A stretch of 64,000 nt of DNA from Stella humosa (GCF_006738645.1 NZ_AP019700.1:3546001-3610000); one strand, 5' to 3'. Numbered from the stretch's first letter, positions 1 through 11,314 are shown. The notes: generated from the sequence alone by a model not told the origin. A program made the numbers and translations.

Positions 1-1
1 C

Positions 2-913
2 CTGCGCGTCCTGCCGGACGGCGCGGCCCGCGCCATCGCCATGGAAAGCGGCGAGGCCGACGTGGCGCCGATGAGCGCCTTGCCCGAGGCCGAGATCGAG
101 CGCATCGCCAAGCTGCCGCACATCCAGGCCACCAAGGAAGGGGCGGAGGCACTCGGCCCCAACATGTGGCTGGAAGTGAACCTGCGCGAGAAGCCGCTGG
201 CCGACGTAAAGGTGCGCCAGGCCATCAGCATGGCGCTCGACCGCAGCCGCATCGTCGACGTCATCTGGTACGGCCAGGGCACGCCCGCCACGGGCCCCAT
301 CGTCAGCGGCAACCCCAACTTCTACAACAAGGCCCTCAAGCCCTACGTCTACGACCAGCGGGCGGCCAACCGGCTGCTCGACGAGGCCGGCTACAAGCGC
401 GGCGCCGACGGCGTCCGCTTCCGCCTGTCGCAGCACTTCCTGCCCTATGGCGAGACCTGGGTGCGGCTCGGCGAATACATCCGCCAGGAGCTGGGCAAGG
501 TCGGCATCGCCGTCGACACCAAGAGCGTCGACCTGGCCGGCTGGCTGAAGGCGATCTACACCGACTGGGACTTCAACCTGACCAGCACCTTCAGCCACAA
601 CTATTCCGACCCGACGATCGGCGTGCAGCGCACCTTCATCTCATCCAGCATCAACAAGGGCGCGACCTTCACCAACTCCATGGGCTATCGCAACGCCCGG
701 GTGGACGAGCTGTTCGCCAAGGCCGCGCGGGAGACGGACAAGACCGCGCGCAAGGCGCAGTTCGACGAGATCCAGCAGATCATGCATGACGAGCTGCCGG
801 TCATCTTCCTGGTCGAGCTGTCCTACACCTCGGTCTGGAACAAGCGGGTGCACGGCCTGATCACCAACGGCATCTCGATGTATTCGAGCTGGGACGGGGT
901 CTGGAAGGACTGA
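2..913 (+). CDS. Oligopeptide ABC transporter substrate-binding protein (SBP_bac_5 family), C-terminal part
   Basis: The frame is already open at base 2, so the N-terminus with its signal peptide lies outside the window; about 303 residues are visible. The segment shows the usual C-terminal lobe of family 5 extracellular binding proteins (DppA/OppA-like), for example the region around LREKPLADVKVRQAISMALD and the closing strand that precedes the stop at 911-913. The protein would bind peptides or a similar solute in the periplasm and deliver it to the permeases encoded next. It is followed after 43 bases by two permease and two ATPase genes in the canonical dpp order. The true ligand cannot be told from sequence; nickel, sugar or opine binders share the fold. 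Confidence 0.9.
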   Translation: MRVLPDGAARAIAMESGEADVAPMSALPEAEIERIAKLPHIQATKEGAEALGPNMWLEVNLREKPLADVKVRQAISMALDRSRIVDVIWYGQGTPATGPIVSGNPNFYNKALKPYVYDQRAANRLLDEAGYKRGADGVRFRLSQHFLPYGETWVRLGEYIRQELGKVGIAVDTKSVDLAGWLKAIYTDWDFNLTSTFSHNYSDPTIGVQRTFISSSINKGATFTNSMGYRNARVDELFAKAARETDKTARKAQFDEIQQIMHDELPVIFLVELSYTSVWNKRVHGLITNGISMYSSWDGVWKD

Positions 914-956
914 GGCCAGGCACTCAGCCGACCCCAAGGCCATCGGACCTGCCCCG

Positions 957-1934
957 ATGTCCCCCACGCTGACCTTCATCGTCCGCCGCCTGGTGCAGCT
1001 AGTGCCGGTGGTGCTGGCCATCGCCGCGCTCAACTTCGCGCTGCTGCACCTGGCGCCGGGCGACGTGGCCGACATCATCGCCGCCTCGACCGGCGGGTCG
1101 TCGGTCGAGTTCGTCGAGGAACTGCGTCGCAGCTTCGGCCTCGACCGGCCGCTCTACGAGCAGTTCTTTATCTTCATCGGCCGCCTGCTGGTGTTCGACC
1201 TCGGCTGGTCGCACATCCAGCAGGCCCCGGTGCTGGAGCTGGTGGCCGAGCGCATCCCGGCCACCCTGCTCCTGATGCTGGCCGCCATCGTGGTGGCGGT
1301 CGTGGTCGGCATGCTGCTCGGCATCCTGGCCGCCATGCGCCATCGCGGCTGGATCGACGGCGTGCTCTCGGTACTGGCCCTCATCGTCTATGCCACGCCG
1401 CAATTCTGGCTGGGCCTGATGCTGATCGTCCTCTTCTCGGTGACGCTGGGCGTGCTGCCGTCCGGCGGCATGATGACGATCGCTACCCAGATGGGCTGGC
1501 TCGCGCGTGCGGCCGACATCGGCCGCCACCTGGTGCTGCCCTCGCTGACACTGGGGCTCTTCTACGTCGCCCTCTATACCCGGCTGATGCGCGCCTCGAT
1601 GCTGGAGGTGTTCACACTGGACTTCATCACGACGGCGCGCGCCAAGGGCCTGTCCGAGACGCGGATCGGCTTCGTCCATGCCGCCCGCAACGCGCTGCTG
1701 CCGGTGGTCACGCTGGCTGGGGTGCAGATCGGCCATATCCTGGGCGGCTCCATCCTGGTGGAGACGGTGTTCGGCTGGCCGGGCCTGGGCCGGCTGGTGT
1801 TCGACGCGCTGCTGCAACGCGACCTGCCGCTGCTGCTGGGCGTGCTGCTGGTCTCGTCCGTGGTGGTCGTCCTGGTCAACCTCGCGGTCGACGTCCTCTA
1901 CGGCCTGCTCGACCCCCGGATCGTGCAGAAGTGA
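957..1934 (+). CDS. Dipeptide/oligopeptide ABC transporter permease, DppB type
   Basis: This 325-residue inner-membrane protein has an N-terminal membrane helix after a short basic head (FIVRRLVQLVPVVL), several further hydrophobic segments, and the cytoplasmic EAA loop around residues 220-245 (TTARAKGLSETRIGFVHAAR) that docks with the ATPases. Length and order match DppB. It forms the translocation pore together with the DppC-type protein encoded 10 bases downstream. Start is ATG at 957; no strong ribosome site is visible but the N-terminus aligns with family expectation. Confidence 0.93.
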   Translation: MSPTLTFIVRRLVQLVPVVLAIAALNFALLHLAPGDVADIIAASTGGSSVEFVEELRRSFGLDRPLYEQFFIFIGRLLVFDLGWSHIQQAPVLELVAERIPATLLLMLAAIVVAVVVGMLLGILAAMRHRGWIDGVLSVLALIVYATPQFWLGLMLIVLFSVTLGVLPSGGMMTIATQMGWLARAADIGRHLVLPSLTLGLFYVALYTRLMRASMLEVFTLDFITTARAKGLSETRIGFVHAARNALLPVVTLAGVQIGHILGGSILVETVFGWPGLGRLVFDALLQRDLPLLLGVLLVSSVVVVLVNLAVDVLYGLLDPRIVQK

Positions 1935-1944
1935 GCGGGCAGAA

Positions 1945-2781
1945 ATGACGGGCCTGCTGATCTTCTGGCGCCGCTTCCGGCGCAACTGGGCGGCCGTGGC
2001 CGGGCTGGCGGTGCTACTGCTCGTCGTGGCGGCGGCCGTCTTCGGGCCGATGCTATATCCGCTCGACCCGTTCGACATGGTGGGCCGGCCGACCCAGCCG
2101 CCTTCGGCACGCTTCCTGCTGGGCACCGACGTATCGGGCCGCGACATCCTGGCCGGCCTGCTGCACGGTGCGCGGGTGTCGCTGGTGGTCGGCATCGTCG
2201 CCAGCCTGGTCGCGACCGCCGTCGGCCTGCTGATCGGCGCCGTGGCCGGCTACTATGGCGGCGCGGTCGACAACGTGCTGATGCGCTGCACCGACTTCTT
2301 CCTGACCATTCCGTCCTTCGTGCTGGCGATCGTCATCGTCGCCATCTTCCAGCCGACGATCGCCACCGTGACCGCGGCGATCGCGGCCGTCTCCTGGCCG
2401 TCGGTCGCGCGCCTGGTTCGGGGCGAGTTCATCGCCCAGCGCGACCGCGACTATGTCCGCGCCTGCCGTGCGCTCGGCATGAAGGACTGGGAGATCATCC
2501 TGCGGCAGATCCTGCCCAACGCCCTGCCACCCGTCATCGTCGTCTCGTCGCTGATGGTGGCGACCGCGATCCTGACCGAATCCGGCCTGTCGTTCCTGGG
2601 CCTCAGCGACCCGGACGTCATCTCCTGGGGTTACCAGATCGGCGTCGGCCGAACGGTTCTGCGGGTCGCCTGGTGGATGTCGGCCATCCCCGGCATCACC
2701 ATCCTGGTGACCGTGCTCGCGATAAACCTGGTCGGCGAGGGGCTGAACGACGCGCTGAACCCGCGGCTGCAGCAGCGATGA
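1945..2781 (+). CDS. Dipeptide/oligopeptide ABC transporter permease, DppC type
   Basis: The gene encodes 278 residues and is the second pore subunit. The N-terminus carries the short amphipathic segment and first helix typical of the OppC_N domain (FWRRFRRNWAAVAGL), followed by the conserved lumenal block LLGTDVSGRDILAGLLHGAR. The EAA loop lies near residues 168-195 (DYVRACRALGMKDWEIILRQ). ATG at 1945 is chosen because the domain begins there; the frame is open further upstream but that part overlaps dppB. Its stop overlaps the next start as ATGA, suggesting translational coupling. Confidence 0.93.
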   Translation: MTGLLIFWRRFRRNWAAVAGLAVLLLVVAAAVFGPMLYPLDPFDMVGRPTQPPSARFLLGTDVSGRDILAGLLHGARVSLVVGIVASLVATAVGLLIGAVAGYYGGAVDNVLMRCTDFFLTIPSFVLAIVIVAIFQPTIATVTAAIAAVSWPSVARLVRGEFIAQRDRDYVRACRALGMKDWEIILRQILPNALPPVIVVSSLMVATAILTESGLSFLGLSDPDVISWGYQIGVGRTVLRVAWWMSAIPGITILVTVLAINLVGEGLNDALNPRLQQR

Positions 2782-3748
2782 CGGCCCTGCTCGAGGTCGA
2801 GGACCTCTCCGTCCATTTCCAGACCGTGCGCGGTACGGTGCGGGCGGTGCAGGACCTGTCGTTCAAGGTCGAGCGCGGGCAGACGGTGGCGCTGGTCGGC
2901 GAATCCGGCTCGGGCAAGAGCACGGCCGCCCTGTCGCTGCTGCGCCTGTTGCCCGCCGGGTCGGCCAGAATCGCGGCCGGCCGTGTCCTGCTGGACGGGC
3001 GCGACCTGCTGGCGCTGACCGACCGGCAGTTGCGTGACGTCCGCGGGTCCCAGGTCGGCATGATCTTCCAGGACCCGATGATGGCGCTCAATCCCGTCTA
3101 CACGATCGGGCGCCAGGTGGCCGAGACCCTGCGGCTGCACCAGGGCCTGGCCGGGCCGGCGGCCGAGGCGCGCGTGGTTGAGCTGCTGCGCCGGGTGCAG
3201 GTGCCGGCCCCAGAGCAGCGCATCCACCAGTACCCGCACAATCTGTCGGGCGGCATGCGCCAGCGGGTGATGATGGCGATGGCGCTCGCCTGCGGCCCCT
3301 CGCTGCTGATTGCCGACGAGCCGACGACCGCCCTCGACGTCACCGTCCAGGCCCAGGTGCTGACGTTGATCGATCGGCTGAAAGCCGAGCTGGGGATGGC
3401 CGTGCTGCTGATCACCCACGACCTGGCGGTGGTGTGGGAGACGGCGCAGCGGGTCATCGTCCTCTATGCCGGCCGCAAGGTCGAGGAAGGGCCGGTGGCC
3501 GAGATCCTGACCCGCCCGCGCCACCCCTACACCATGGGCCTGCTGCGCGCCGCCCAATGGCAGGAGGACGGGGACCGGCTGGCCGAGATCCCCGGCACGG
3601 TCCCCTCGCCCCACGCCATGCCGCCCGGCTGCGCCTTCGCCCCGCGCTGCGCCATGGCCGTCGACCATTGCCGGACGGCGCCGCCGCCGCTCCGCACCCT
3701 GGCGCCGGGCCATGTCGCCGCCTGCTTCCGCGCCGAGGAGATCGCGGC

Positions 3749-3752
<4 letters not shown>
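2778..3752 (+). CDS. Dipeptide/oligopeptide ABC transporter ATPase, DppD type
   Basis: This 324-residue ATPase has Walker A GESGSGKST at about residues 41-49, signature LSGGMRQRV near 156, and Walker B LLIADEPTTALD following it. The C-terminus carries the oligopeptide-transporter cysteine domain (CAFAPRCAM and a further Cys) that is typical of DppD/OppD and may hold an iron-sulfur cluster in some relatives. It pairs with the DppF-type ATPase to power import. Start and stop overlap its neighbours by four bases on both sides. Confidence 0.94.
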
Positions 3753-4733
<981 letters not shown>

Positions 4734-4734
4734 G

Positions 4735-5364
4735 CTACTGCCGCCGGTTGAACAGGTTCATCGGCAGCGGCATGCGGCGGAAGCCGGCCGGCACCGTAAG
4801 CTGGGCACGATCGACGTTGCCGACGCGCAGGTTGCGCAGTTCCTGCACCACCCGGGTGCGCTTGCCCTGCCGGCGGACGTCGAGGTCGGCGCGGACCATG
4901 ATGTTATCGCCCGTGACCCAGGCAACGCCGGTGATGCGATCACCGCGGTCGTTGGTGCCGTCCACCTGGTGCTTGCGGGCGCGCACCCCGTTCACCGTCT
5001 CGACCGCCAGCGGACGGGCGGTCCAGTGCAGCGACAGCAGTTCGCCCACGCCCGGCACCAGGGCGATGTCGGCATCCATGGCGACGCGCTGGTCCGGCAT
5101 CAGCAGCGTGGCGCGGCGCGCGCCCTGGTCGATCAGGACGATGCGGCGCAGGCCGTCCGTCACCATCTCGCGCCGCTCCAGCAGGCCCTGGCCCGTGACC
5201 CGCATATCGTAGCTGCGCCGGCCGAGCTGGAGCGTGGCATCGGCGGTGTAGGCCGCGGTCGGCGGACCGAACGGGCCATAGCCCTGGGCCTCGGCGGCTG
5301 CCGGCAGCCCCAGCGCCAGCAGCAGGAGGGCGCAAAGCCGCGCCAGAATCGTTCGGGCCAGCAT
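4735..5364 (-). CDS. Secreted LolA/DUF4412-like protein, paralogue 2
   Basis: The 209-residue product begins with a clear signal peptide (a basic start, then a Leu/Ala core ending in AEAQ), so it is exported to the periplasm or envelope. After it comes GYGPFGPPTAAYTADATLQL, closely matching the paralogue encoded immediately upstream on the same strand (EFGPFGFPTTPYSAD). Both then share an ERRE(M/V)...DG motif, a V(V)QEL(R/T)NL motif and a PAG(F/Y)(R/K)RM end. This resembles the beta-rich fold of LolA/DUF4412 proteins, which bind hydrophobic ligands, but the function is unknown. ATG at 5364 sits five bases after the upstream stop, so the two genes form a small operon. Confidence 0.78.
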   Translation of the reverse strand: MLARTILARLCALLLLALGLPAAAEAQGYGPFGPPTAAYTADATLQLGRRSYDMRVTGQGLLERREMVTDGLRRIVLIDQGARRATLLMPDQRVAMDADIALVPGVGELLSLHWTARPLAVETVNGVRARKHQVDGTNDRGDRITGVAWVTGDNIMVRADLDVRRQGKRTRVVQELRNLRVGNVDRAQLTVPAGFRRMPLPMNLFNRRQ

Positions 5365-5369
5365 GGCGG

Positions 5370-5987
5370 TCACTGGCGCATGACGGGCGGCGAGGCCGGG
5401 CCGCCGCCGGCCGGCATCTGCATGCGCTTGTAGCCGGCGGGCACGGCGAACAGGGCGGGATCGACCGGGCCGACTTTGAGGTTGGTCAGTTCCTGCACCA
5501 CGCGCGCGGTCTGGCCGTCCTCGGTCGCGTCCAGCTCGGACTTGACCGGGATCTTGTCGGCGGTCAACCAGACGTGGCCCACGACCCGGTCGCCGTTGGC
5601 TGCCTTGCCGTCGATATGGTGCTTGGTCGTCGCCAGCCCGCCCACCTGCTCGGGGCCTACGACCTGCGTCGTCCATTTCATGGCGTCCGGACCGGCCTCG
5701 TCGCCCATGTCGACCTCCATCGCCGTCTTGTCCTCGACCAGCAGCATCATCGCCTTCTTGCCGGCATGGTCGATCAGCATGGTGTGGGCCATCTCGCCGT
5801 CCTTCACCTCGCGCCGCTCACGCGGGCCGTCGGCATGGATGCGCGCGGTCATGGTCTGGCCGTCGGCGGTGACGCGGCTGTCGGCCGAATAGGGCGTGGT
5901 CGGGAAGCCGAACGGCCCGAACTCGGCCGCCGTCGCCGCGGGCACGAAGGACAGGAGGGCCAGCGCGACGAGGGTGGGGAATCTCAT
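5370..5987 (-). CDS. Secreted LolA/DUF4412-like protein, paralogue 1
   Basis: This 205-residue protein starts at an ATG preceded by AGGAG, giving the signal peptide MRFPTLVALALL...ATAAE. The mature part has no cysteine at its start, so it is a soluble secreted protein rather than a lipoprotein. Its sequence runs parallel to the next gene product for its whole length (see paralogue 2), which indicates tandem duplication. It is rich in charged residues and Met (MDDAGKKAMML-like stretch), unlike a binding protein for sugars or amino acids. Family assignment to LolA/DUF4412 is by general appearance only. Confidence 0.77.
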   Translation of the reverse strand: MRFPTLVALALLSFVPAATAAEFGPFGFPTTPYSADSRVTADGQTMTARIHADGPRERREVKDGEMAHTMLIDHAGKKAMMLLVEDKTAMEVDMGDEAGPDAMKWTTQVVGPEQVGGLATTKHHIDGKAANGDRVVGHVWLTADKIPVKSELDATEDGQTARVVQELTNLKVGPVDPALFAVPAGYKRMQMPAGGGPASPPVMRQ

Positions 5988-6143
5988 GGGAAGCTCCTGG
6001 TCTGCCGGCCGCGGGCGACCGGGAGGAATATGGGCTGGCGGCGATAGTACGAACCGAATCGGGGCGAAGTGATGGCGGCGCCGGGCGCCCGTGGCTATCC
6101 TGCCGCCCACCCTTTCCATCCCCACGAGTCACGAGGACCATCC

Positions 6144-6608
6144 ATGGCCGGAGCGATCGAAGCCCGTCTCGCCGAACTCGGCATCGAGCTGCCGCAGGCA
6201 GCCGCGCCGGCGGCCAACTACGTGCCGACGACGATGCATAACGGCGTGCTCTACGTTGCCGGCCAGATCCCCATGTGGAACGGCGAGCGCCGCTTCATCG
6301 GCACGCTCGGTGACGGCGTCAGCATCGCCGACGGCCAGGCCGCCGCCCGGCTCTGCTGCCTCAACATCATCGCCCAGGCCAAGCGCGCGCTGGGCGACCT
6401 CGACCGGATCACCCAGATCCTGCGGCTCGGCGGCTTCGTCGCCTCCACCCCGTCGTTCGGCGACCAGCCCCCGGTGGTGAACGGCGCGTCGGACCTGATG
6501 GTCGAGATCTTCGGCGACAAGGGCCGCCATGCGCGGGCCGCCGTCGGCGTCTCCGCCCTGCCCTTCGGCGTCGCCGTCGAGGTCGAAGCCACCATCGCCT
6601 TCGTCTGA
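6144..6608 (+). CDS. RidA family protein (YjgF/UK114)
   Basis: The 154-residue product has the RidA core: NGVLYVAGQIP, then LGDLDRI, and the C-terminal RAAVGVSALPFGVAVEVEA with the Arg (near residue 131) that in RidA enzymes holds the carboxylate of the imine or enamine substrate. Such proteins hydrolyse reactive 2-aminoacrylate or related imines in the cytosol. It belongs to the longer subgroup with a helical N-terminus (MAGAIEARLAELGIELP). ATG at 6144 is selected because the family N-terminus starts there. It probably shares a transcript with the SnoaL-like gene 26 bases downstream. Confidence 0.92.
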   Translation: MAGAIEARLAELGIELPQAAAPAANYVPTTMHNGVLYVAGQIPMWNGERRFIGTLGDGVSIADGQAAARLCCLNIIAQAKRALGDLDRITQILRLGGFVASTPSFGDQPPVVNGASDLMVEIFGDKGRHARAAVGVSALPFGVAVEVEATIAFV

Positions 6609-6634
6609 CAACCAGCCAAGGGGAGGACCGGGCC

Positions 6635-7000
6635 ATGGTGACGCTGGAGCGCCTGAAGGAGGTGGGCGTGCAGTTCGCCCGCCGCGACGTCGAGGGCATC
6701 GTCGGCTGCTTCGCCGAGGATGGGGTCTTCCGCAATGCCGTGGGTGCCGTCCCCGAAGGCGAGAGCTACCAGGGCCACGCGGCCATCCGCGCCTTCTTCA
6801 CCGGCCTCTTCCAGCGCACGCCCGACGTGCGCTGGGACCACACGGCCGAATATGTGACGGCCGACCGCGGCGTGACCGAGTGGCGGCGGACGGCCACGCT
6901 CGCCACCGGCGAGCGGCAGGAGTGGCTGGGCTGCGACCTCTATACCTTCAAGGACGGCATGATCGTGTTGAAGGACACCTACATCAAGGTGGTGCGCTGA
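6635..7000 (+). CDS. SnoaL-like / nuclear transport factor 2 fold protein
   Basis: A 121-residue cytosolic protein with the cone-shaped NTF2 fold signature: an N-terminal helix, the RRDVEGIVGCFAEDGVFRN block, GHAAIRAFFTGLFQRTPDVRW, and terminal strands ending YTFKDGMIVLKDTYIKVVR. Members act as small hydrolases, isomerases or ligand carriers; the substrate cannot be inferred. Ribosome site GGGGAGG lies upstream of ATG 6635. It is packed between the RidA gene and the acyltransferase gene. Confidence 0.86.
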   Translation: MVTLERLKEVGVQFARRDVEGIVGCFAEDGVFRNAVGAVPEGESYQGHAAIRAFFTGLFQRTPDVRWDHTAEYVTADRGVTEWRRTATLATGERQEWLGCDLYTFKDGMIVLKDTYIKVVR

Positions 7001-7053
7001 CCGGCCTGCCGGGCGACCTCCCAGCCGGGGCGGGCAGCCGCGCCCCCGCGCGG

Positions 7054-8190
<1,137 letters not shown>

Positions 8191-9459
8191 CTAGGGCCGC
8201 CGCCGCGGCGGCGCTTCGGTCATCAGTCGGGCGCTGCGGCCATAGGTGAGGTAGGACCAGATCCAGTCCAGCGACACCGACAGGCGGTTGCGGAAGTCGA
8301 TCAGGAAAAAGACGTGGACGATGCCCCAGAACCACCAGGCGATCGTGCCAGACAGCCGCACCCGGCCGAGATCGACCACCGCCTCGCCCCGGCCGATGGT
8401 GGCTAGGTTGCCCTGGTCGCGATAGCGGAAGGGGCCTGACGGCGCTTGCGCCCCCAGGCGCGCGGCGATGTCGCGCGCCACGTAGGCGCCCTGCTGTTTG
8501 GCGGCGGGCGCCACACCCGGCACCGGCCGGCCTTCGGCGCTGAGCACGGCAGCGGCATCGCCGATCACCCGGATGGATGGATCGCCCGGCAGGGTCAGGT
8601 CGGGCTCTACCCGCACGCGGCCGGCGCGATCGACCGCCACGTCCCCTCCCAACCAGCGGGCGACGGGCGATGCCTGGACGCCGGCCGCCCAGATGATCGT
8701 GCGGCAGGCCAGCACGTCCGGGCCGATCTCCACCCGGTCGGCTGCGCACAGCGTAACGGCAGCGCCAAGCCGCACCTCCACCCCCAGCCGCTTCAGGCCG
8801 GCCTCGGCCTTGGTCGACAGTTCGGGCGGCATCGCCGGCAGGATGCGGGGGCCTGCCTCGACCAGCACAACCCGGGCAGACGCGGCGTCGATGTGGCGGA
8901 ACTCGCGTGCCAGCGTGTTGCGCGCCAGTTCGGCGATCGCGCCCGCCATCTCCACCCCGGTCGGGCCGCCGCCGACAATGGCAAACGTCAGCAGCGCCCG
9001 CCGCTCGTCCTCGTCGGTGGCGATCTCGGCCCGCTCGAATGCAGCCAGGATGTTGCGGCGCGCGGCGGTCGCGTCGTCGAGCGACTTCAGCCCGGGCGCG
9101 AAGGGCCGCCATTCCTCATGCCCAAAATAGGCGTGCGAGGCGCCGGTTGCCAGGACCAGTTGGTCATAGGGGATGGGTCCCGCATCCGCGGTCAGGACCA
9201 AGCGATTTTCCCGGTCGATCCCCACCACCTCGCCCAGGACGACGGCGGCGTTGGCCTGCCGCCGCAGCACGGCGCGGATCGGCTGGGCGATCTGGGCGGG
9301 CGACAGGGCGGCGGTCGCCACCTGATAGAGCAGCGGCTGGAACAGGTGATGGTTGCGGCGGTCGACCAGCGTCACCGCGACGTCGGCGCGGGCCAGCCCA
9401 CGCGCGACCGCCAAGCCGCCGAAACCACCCCCCACGATCACCACCTTCGGCCGCGCCAA
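8191..9459 (-). CDS. Type II NADH:quinone oxidoreductase-like FAD protein
   Basis: The 422-residue protein has an N-terminal FAD-binding GGGFGG motif (VVIVGGGFGGLAVARGLA), a second dinucleotide motif GGGPTGVEMAGAIAEL for NADH, the GD-motif VRVIGDAAAV, and the C-terminal membrane-associating tail (WFWGIVHVFFLIDFRNRLS) of NDH-2. It oxidises NADH and reduces quinone at the inner membrane without pumping protons. The start chosen is TTG at 9459 because AAGGAGGT lies six bases before it; another TTG at 9480 lies upstream of that site and is less likely. It is downstream of the MFS gene on the same strand. Confidence 0.92.
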   Translation of the reverse strand: MARPKVVIVGGGFGGLAVARGLARADVAVTLVDRRNHHLFQPLLYQVATAALSPAQIAQPIRAVLRRQANAAVVLGEVVGIDRENRLVLTADAGPIPYDQLVLATGASHAYFGHEEWRPFAPGLKSLDDATAARRNILAAFERAEIATDEDERRALLTFAIVGGGPTGVEMAGAIAELARNTLAREFRHIDAASARVVLVEAGPRILPAMPPELSTKAEAGLKRLGVEVRLGAAVTLCAADRVEIGPDVLACRTIIWAAGVQASPVARWLGGDVAVDRAGRVRVEPDLTLPGDPSIRVIGDAAAVLSAEGRPVPGVAPAAKQQGAYVARDIAARLGAQAPSGPFRYRDQGNLATIGRGEAVVDLGRVRLSGTIAWWFWGIVHVFFLIDFRNRLSVSLDWIWSYLTYGRSARLMTEAPPRRRP

Positions 9460-9516
9460 GCGACACCTCCTTACCGACAACCATCCCCGTGGAGATGGCG
9501 ATCGGGCGCCCGGAAA

Positions 9517-10692
9517 TCACCCCGCGGCGGGCAGGTAGCGTCGGCGCAGTTCCCAGGCGGCCGCCGTCAGCACCAGGCCCAAGGCGGCCGAGAACCAGAG
9601 GGCGGCGGCACTGCCGGCATGCTCGATGATCGCGGCATAGGCGACGGGGGCGGCCGCGGCCAGCAGGAAGCTGGGAGCGACCAGCTTTCCCGCCAGCGCG
9701 CCGTAGCGCCGGGGGTCGAACAGCACCAGCGGCAGCGCGCCGCGGACGATGGTGGCGAGCCCGTTGCCGCTGCCATAGACGATGGCAAAGGCTATGGCGG
9801 CGGCCGCGAACTCGCCGCCCAGCACGCCGGCCGCGAAGCCCAGCGGCAGCAGGCCGGTCGCCAGCACCGCCAGAGTCAGCACATGCATGCGCCCGCCGAA
9901 CAACACCTCGGCCAGGCGGGCCAGCGACTGGCCGACGCCGCGCAGTGCCGACACCCACACCGCCAGGGTCGCCCCCATCCCCAGCCCGGCCAGGATGGCG
10001 ATCATGTGCGCCGACATGGCCGAGGCCAGAAAGGCGGTGATGGTGACGATCAGGGCATAAAGGAAAGCCGGCAGGCGCCCCGCCGGTGGCGGCGCCTCGA
10101 CCGGGCCACCGCCGGCCCGGCCCTCCTCCACCGCCCGGCCGGCCGGAATGGCCAGGTGCAACGGCAGCGTCGCCAGCGCGATCGCGGCATAGGCGAGCAC
10201 CGCCCCCCGCCAACCGAAGGCCGCCCCCAGGTAATAGCCGATCGGCCAGAACACGGTGGAGGCCAGCCCGCCCAGCAGGGTGATCTGCGAGATCGAACGC
10301 CGGGCGCCACGCCCGCCGATGCGCGCCAGGGCGGCGAAGGCGGCGTCGTAGAGCATCATCCGCATGGCGATGCCGAGCGCGATCCAGGCGGCATAGTAGA
10401 GGGCGATGCCATCGGCCAGGGCGAGCGCGACGCAGGCCGCCGCCGACAGGCACGACCCCGCCGCCATCACCGGGCGGCCGCCATGGCGGTCGAGCAGACG
10501 GCCGATCGGCGCCGAGGCCAGGCCCATGGTGACGAGGGCGGCCGAGAAGCCGCCATGCACGACGGCGGCCCCCCAGCCGAGATCGGCCACCATCAGCGGC
10601 CCGAGCGCGCCGATCAGGTAGTAGGTGACGCCCCATCCGACGAGCTGGGAGACGCCCAGCGCCCAGACGGTGCCGCGCCGGACGGGGTTCAC
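9517..10692 (-). CDS. MFS transporter
   Basis: The 391-residue product shows about twelve hydrophobic segments and the MFS loop 2-3 motif GRLLDRHGGRPVM after the second segment. The cytoplasmic loop between halves is Pro/Gly rich (near residues 190-215). It begins with GTG at 10692, which overlaps the stop of the acetyltransferase gene (GTGA). The pairing with a bar/pat-like acetyltransferase suggests export or modification of a small toxic amino compound, but the substrate is unknown. Confidence 0.9.
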   Translation of the reverse strand: MNPVRRGTVWALGVSQLVGWGVTYYLIGALGPLMVADLGWGAAVVHGGFSAALVTMGLASAPIGRLLDRHGGRPVMAAGSCLSAAACVALALADGIALYYAAWIALGIAMRMMLYDAAFAALARIGGRGARRSISQITLLGGLASTVFWPIGYYLGAAFGWRGAVLAYAAIALATLPLHLAIPAGRAVEEGRAGGGPVEAPPPAGRLPAFLYALIVTITAFLASAMSAHMIAILAGLGMGATLAVWVSALRGVGQSLARLAEVLFGGRMHVLTLAVLATGLLPLGFAAGVLGGEFAAAAIAFAIVYGSGNGLATIVRGALPLVLFDPRRYGALAGKLVAPSFLLAAAAPVAYAAIIEHAGSAAALWFSAALGLVLTAAAWELRRRYLPAAG

Positions 10693-11210
10693 GAGGCGGG
10701 GCTGGCGGGATGGAGCGGCCGCTGCATCAGGATGCTGTCCACCCAGCGGCCGAACTTGAACCCTACCTGCTCCAGCACGCCCACCGGGCGGAAGCCGAAG
10801 CGGCGGTGCAGCGCGATCGAGGGCTGGTTGGCGCTGTCGCCGATGACCGCCACCATCTGCCGCCACGGTCCGGCCTCGCAACGGGCGATGAGCTGGGCCA
10901 GGAGCGCACTGCCGATGCCCTGCCCCGCCATGCCGGGCGCCAGGTAGATCGAATCCTCGACCGAGAAGCGGTAGGCCGAGCGCGCGCGGTAGCCCGATGC
11001 GTAGCTGTAGCCGGCGACGCTCCCGGCCACCTCGGCCACGAGGTAGGGATATCCAGCGGCGACGACCCCGGCATGGCGCCGGCGCATCTCATCGAGATCG
11101 GGCGGGGTCTCCTCGAAGCTGGCCAGCCCGTGGCGGACATGATGGGCATAGATCGCGTGCAGCGACGGCAGGTCGGTATCGACGGCATCGCGCAGCAGGA
11201 TCGCGGGCAT
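10689..11210 (-). CDS. GNAT N-acetyltransferase, phosphinothricin/methionine-sulfone acetyltransferase type
   Basis: The 173-residue protein resembles the PAT/MddA group: ILLRDAVDTDLPSLHAIYAHHV, SFEETPPDLDEM, GYSYASGYRARSAYRFSVEDSIYL and the acetyl-CoA loop APGMAGQGIGSALL, ending GVLEQVGFKFGRWVDSILMQ. Enzymes of this group transfer acetyl from acetyl-CoA to phosphinothricin, methionine sulfone or sulfoximine, or related amino acids. It is the first gene of a minus-strand operon with the MFS protein and NDH-2, and is divergent from a LysR gene 104 bases away that may regulate it. Confidence 0.88.
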   Translation of the reverse strand: MPAILLRDAVDTDLPSLHAIYAHHVRHGLASFEETPPDLDEMRRRHAGVVAAGYPYLVAEVAGSVAGYSYASGYRARSAYRFSVEDSIYLAPGMAGQGIGSALLAQLIARCEAGPWRQMVAVIGDSANQPSIALHRRFGFRPVGVLEQVGFKFGRWVDSILMQRPLHPASPAS

Positions 11211-11292
11211 GGCTCGAAGGCTCCGGCATCGGTTCGGTTGCAGCGCAGCATGATGGTCGGTCGCATCAAAGAAAAATCGCGGTTTCTTATCG

Positions 11293-11304
11293 CTCGCATG
11301 AGAG
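11293..11304. promoter_or_regulatory. Short dyad in the LysR / GNAT divergent intergenic region
   Basis: The sequence CTCGCATGAGAG has the symmetric core CTC-N-CATG-N-GAG and sits ten bases before the LysR start, in an AT-richer patch (TTTCTTATC nearby). LysR proteins commonly bind dyads in the intergenic region between their gene and a divergent target. Assignment as the operator is an inference. Confidence 0.3.
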
Positions 11305-11314
11305 AATCTTTGGC

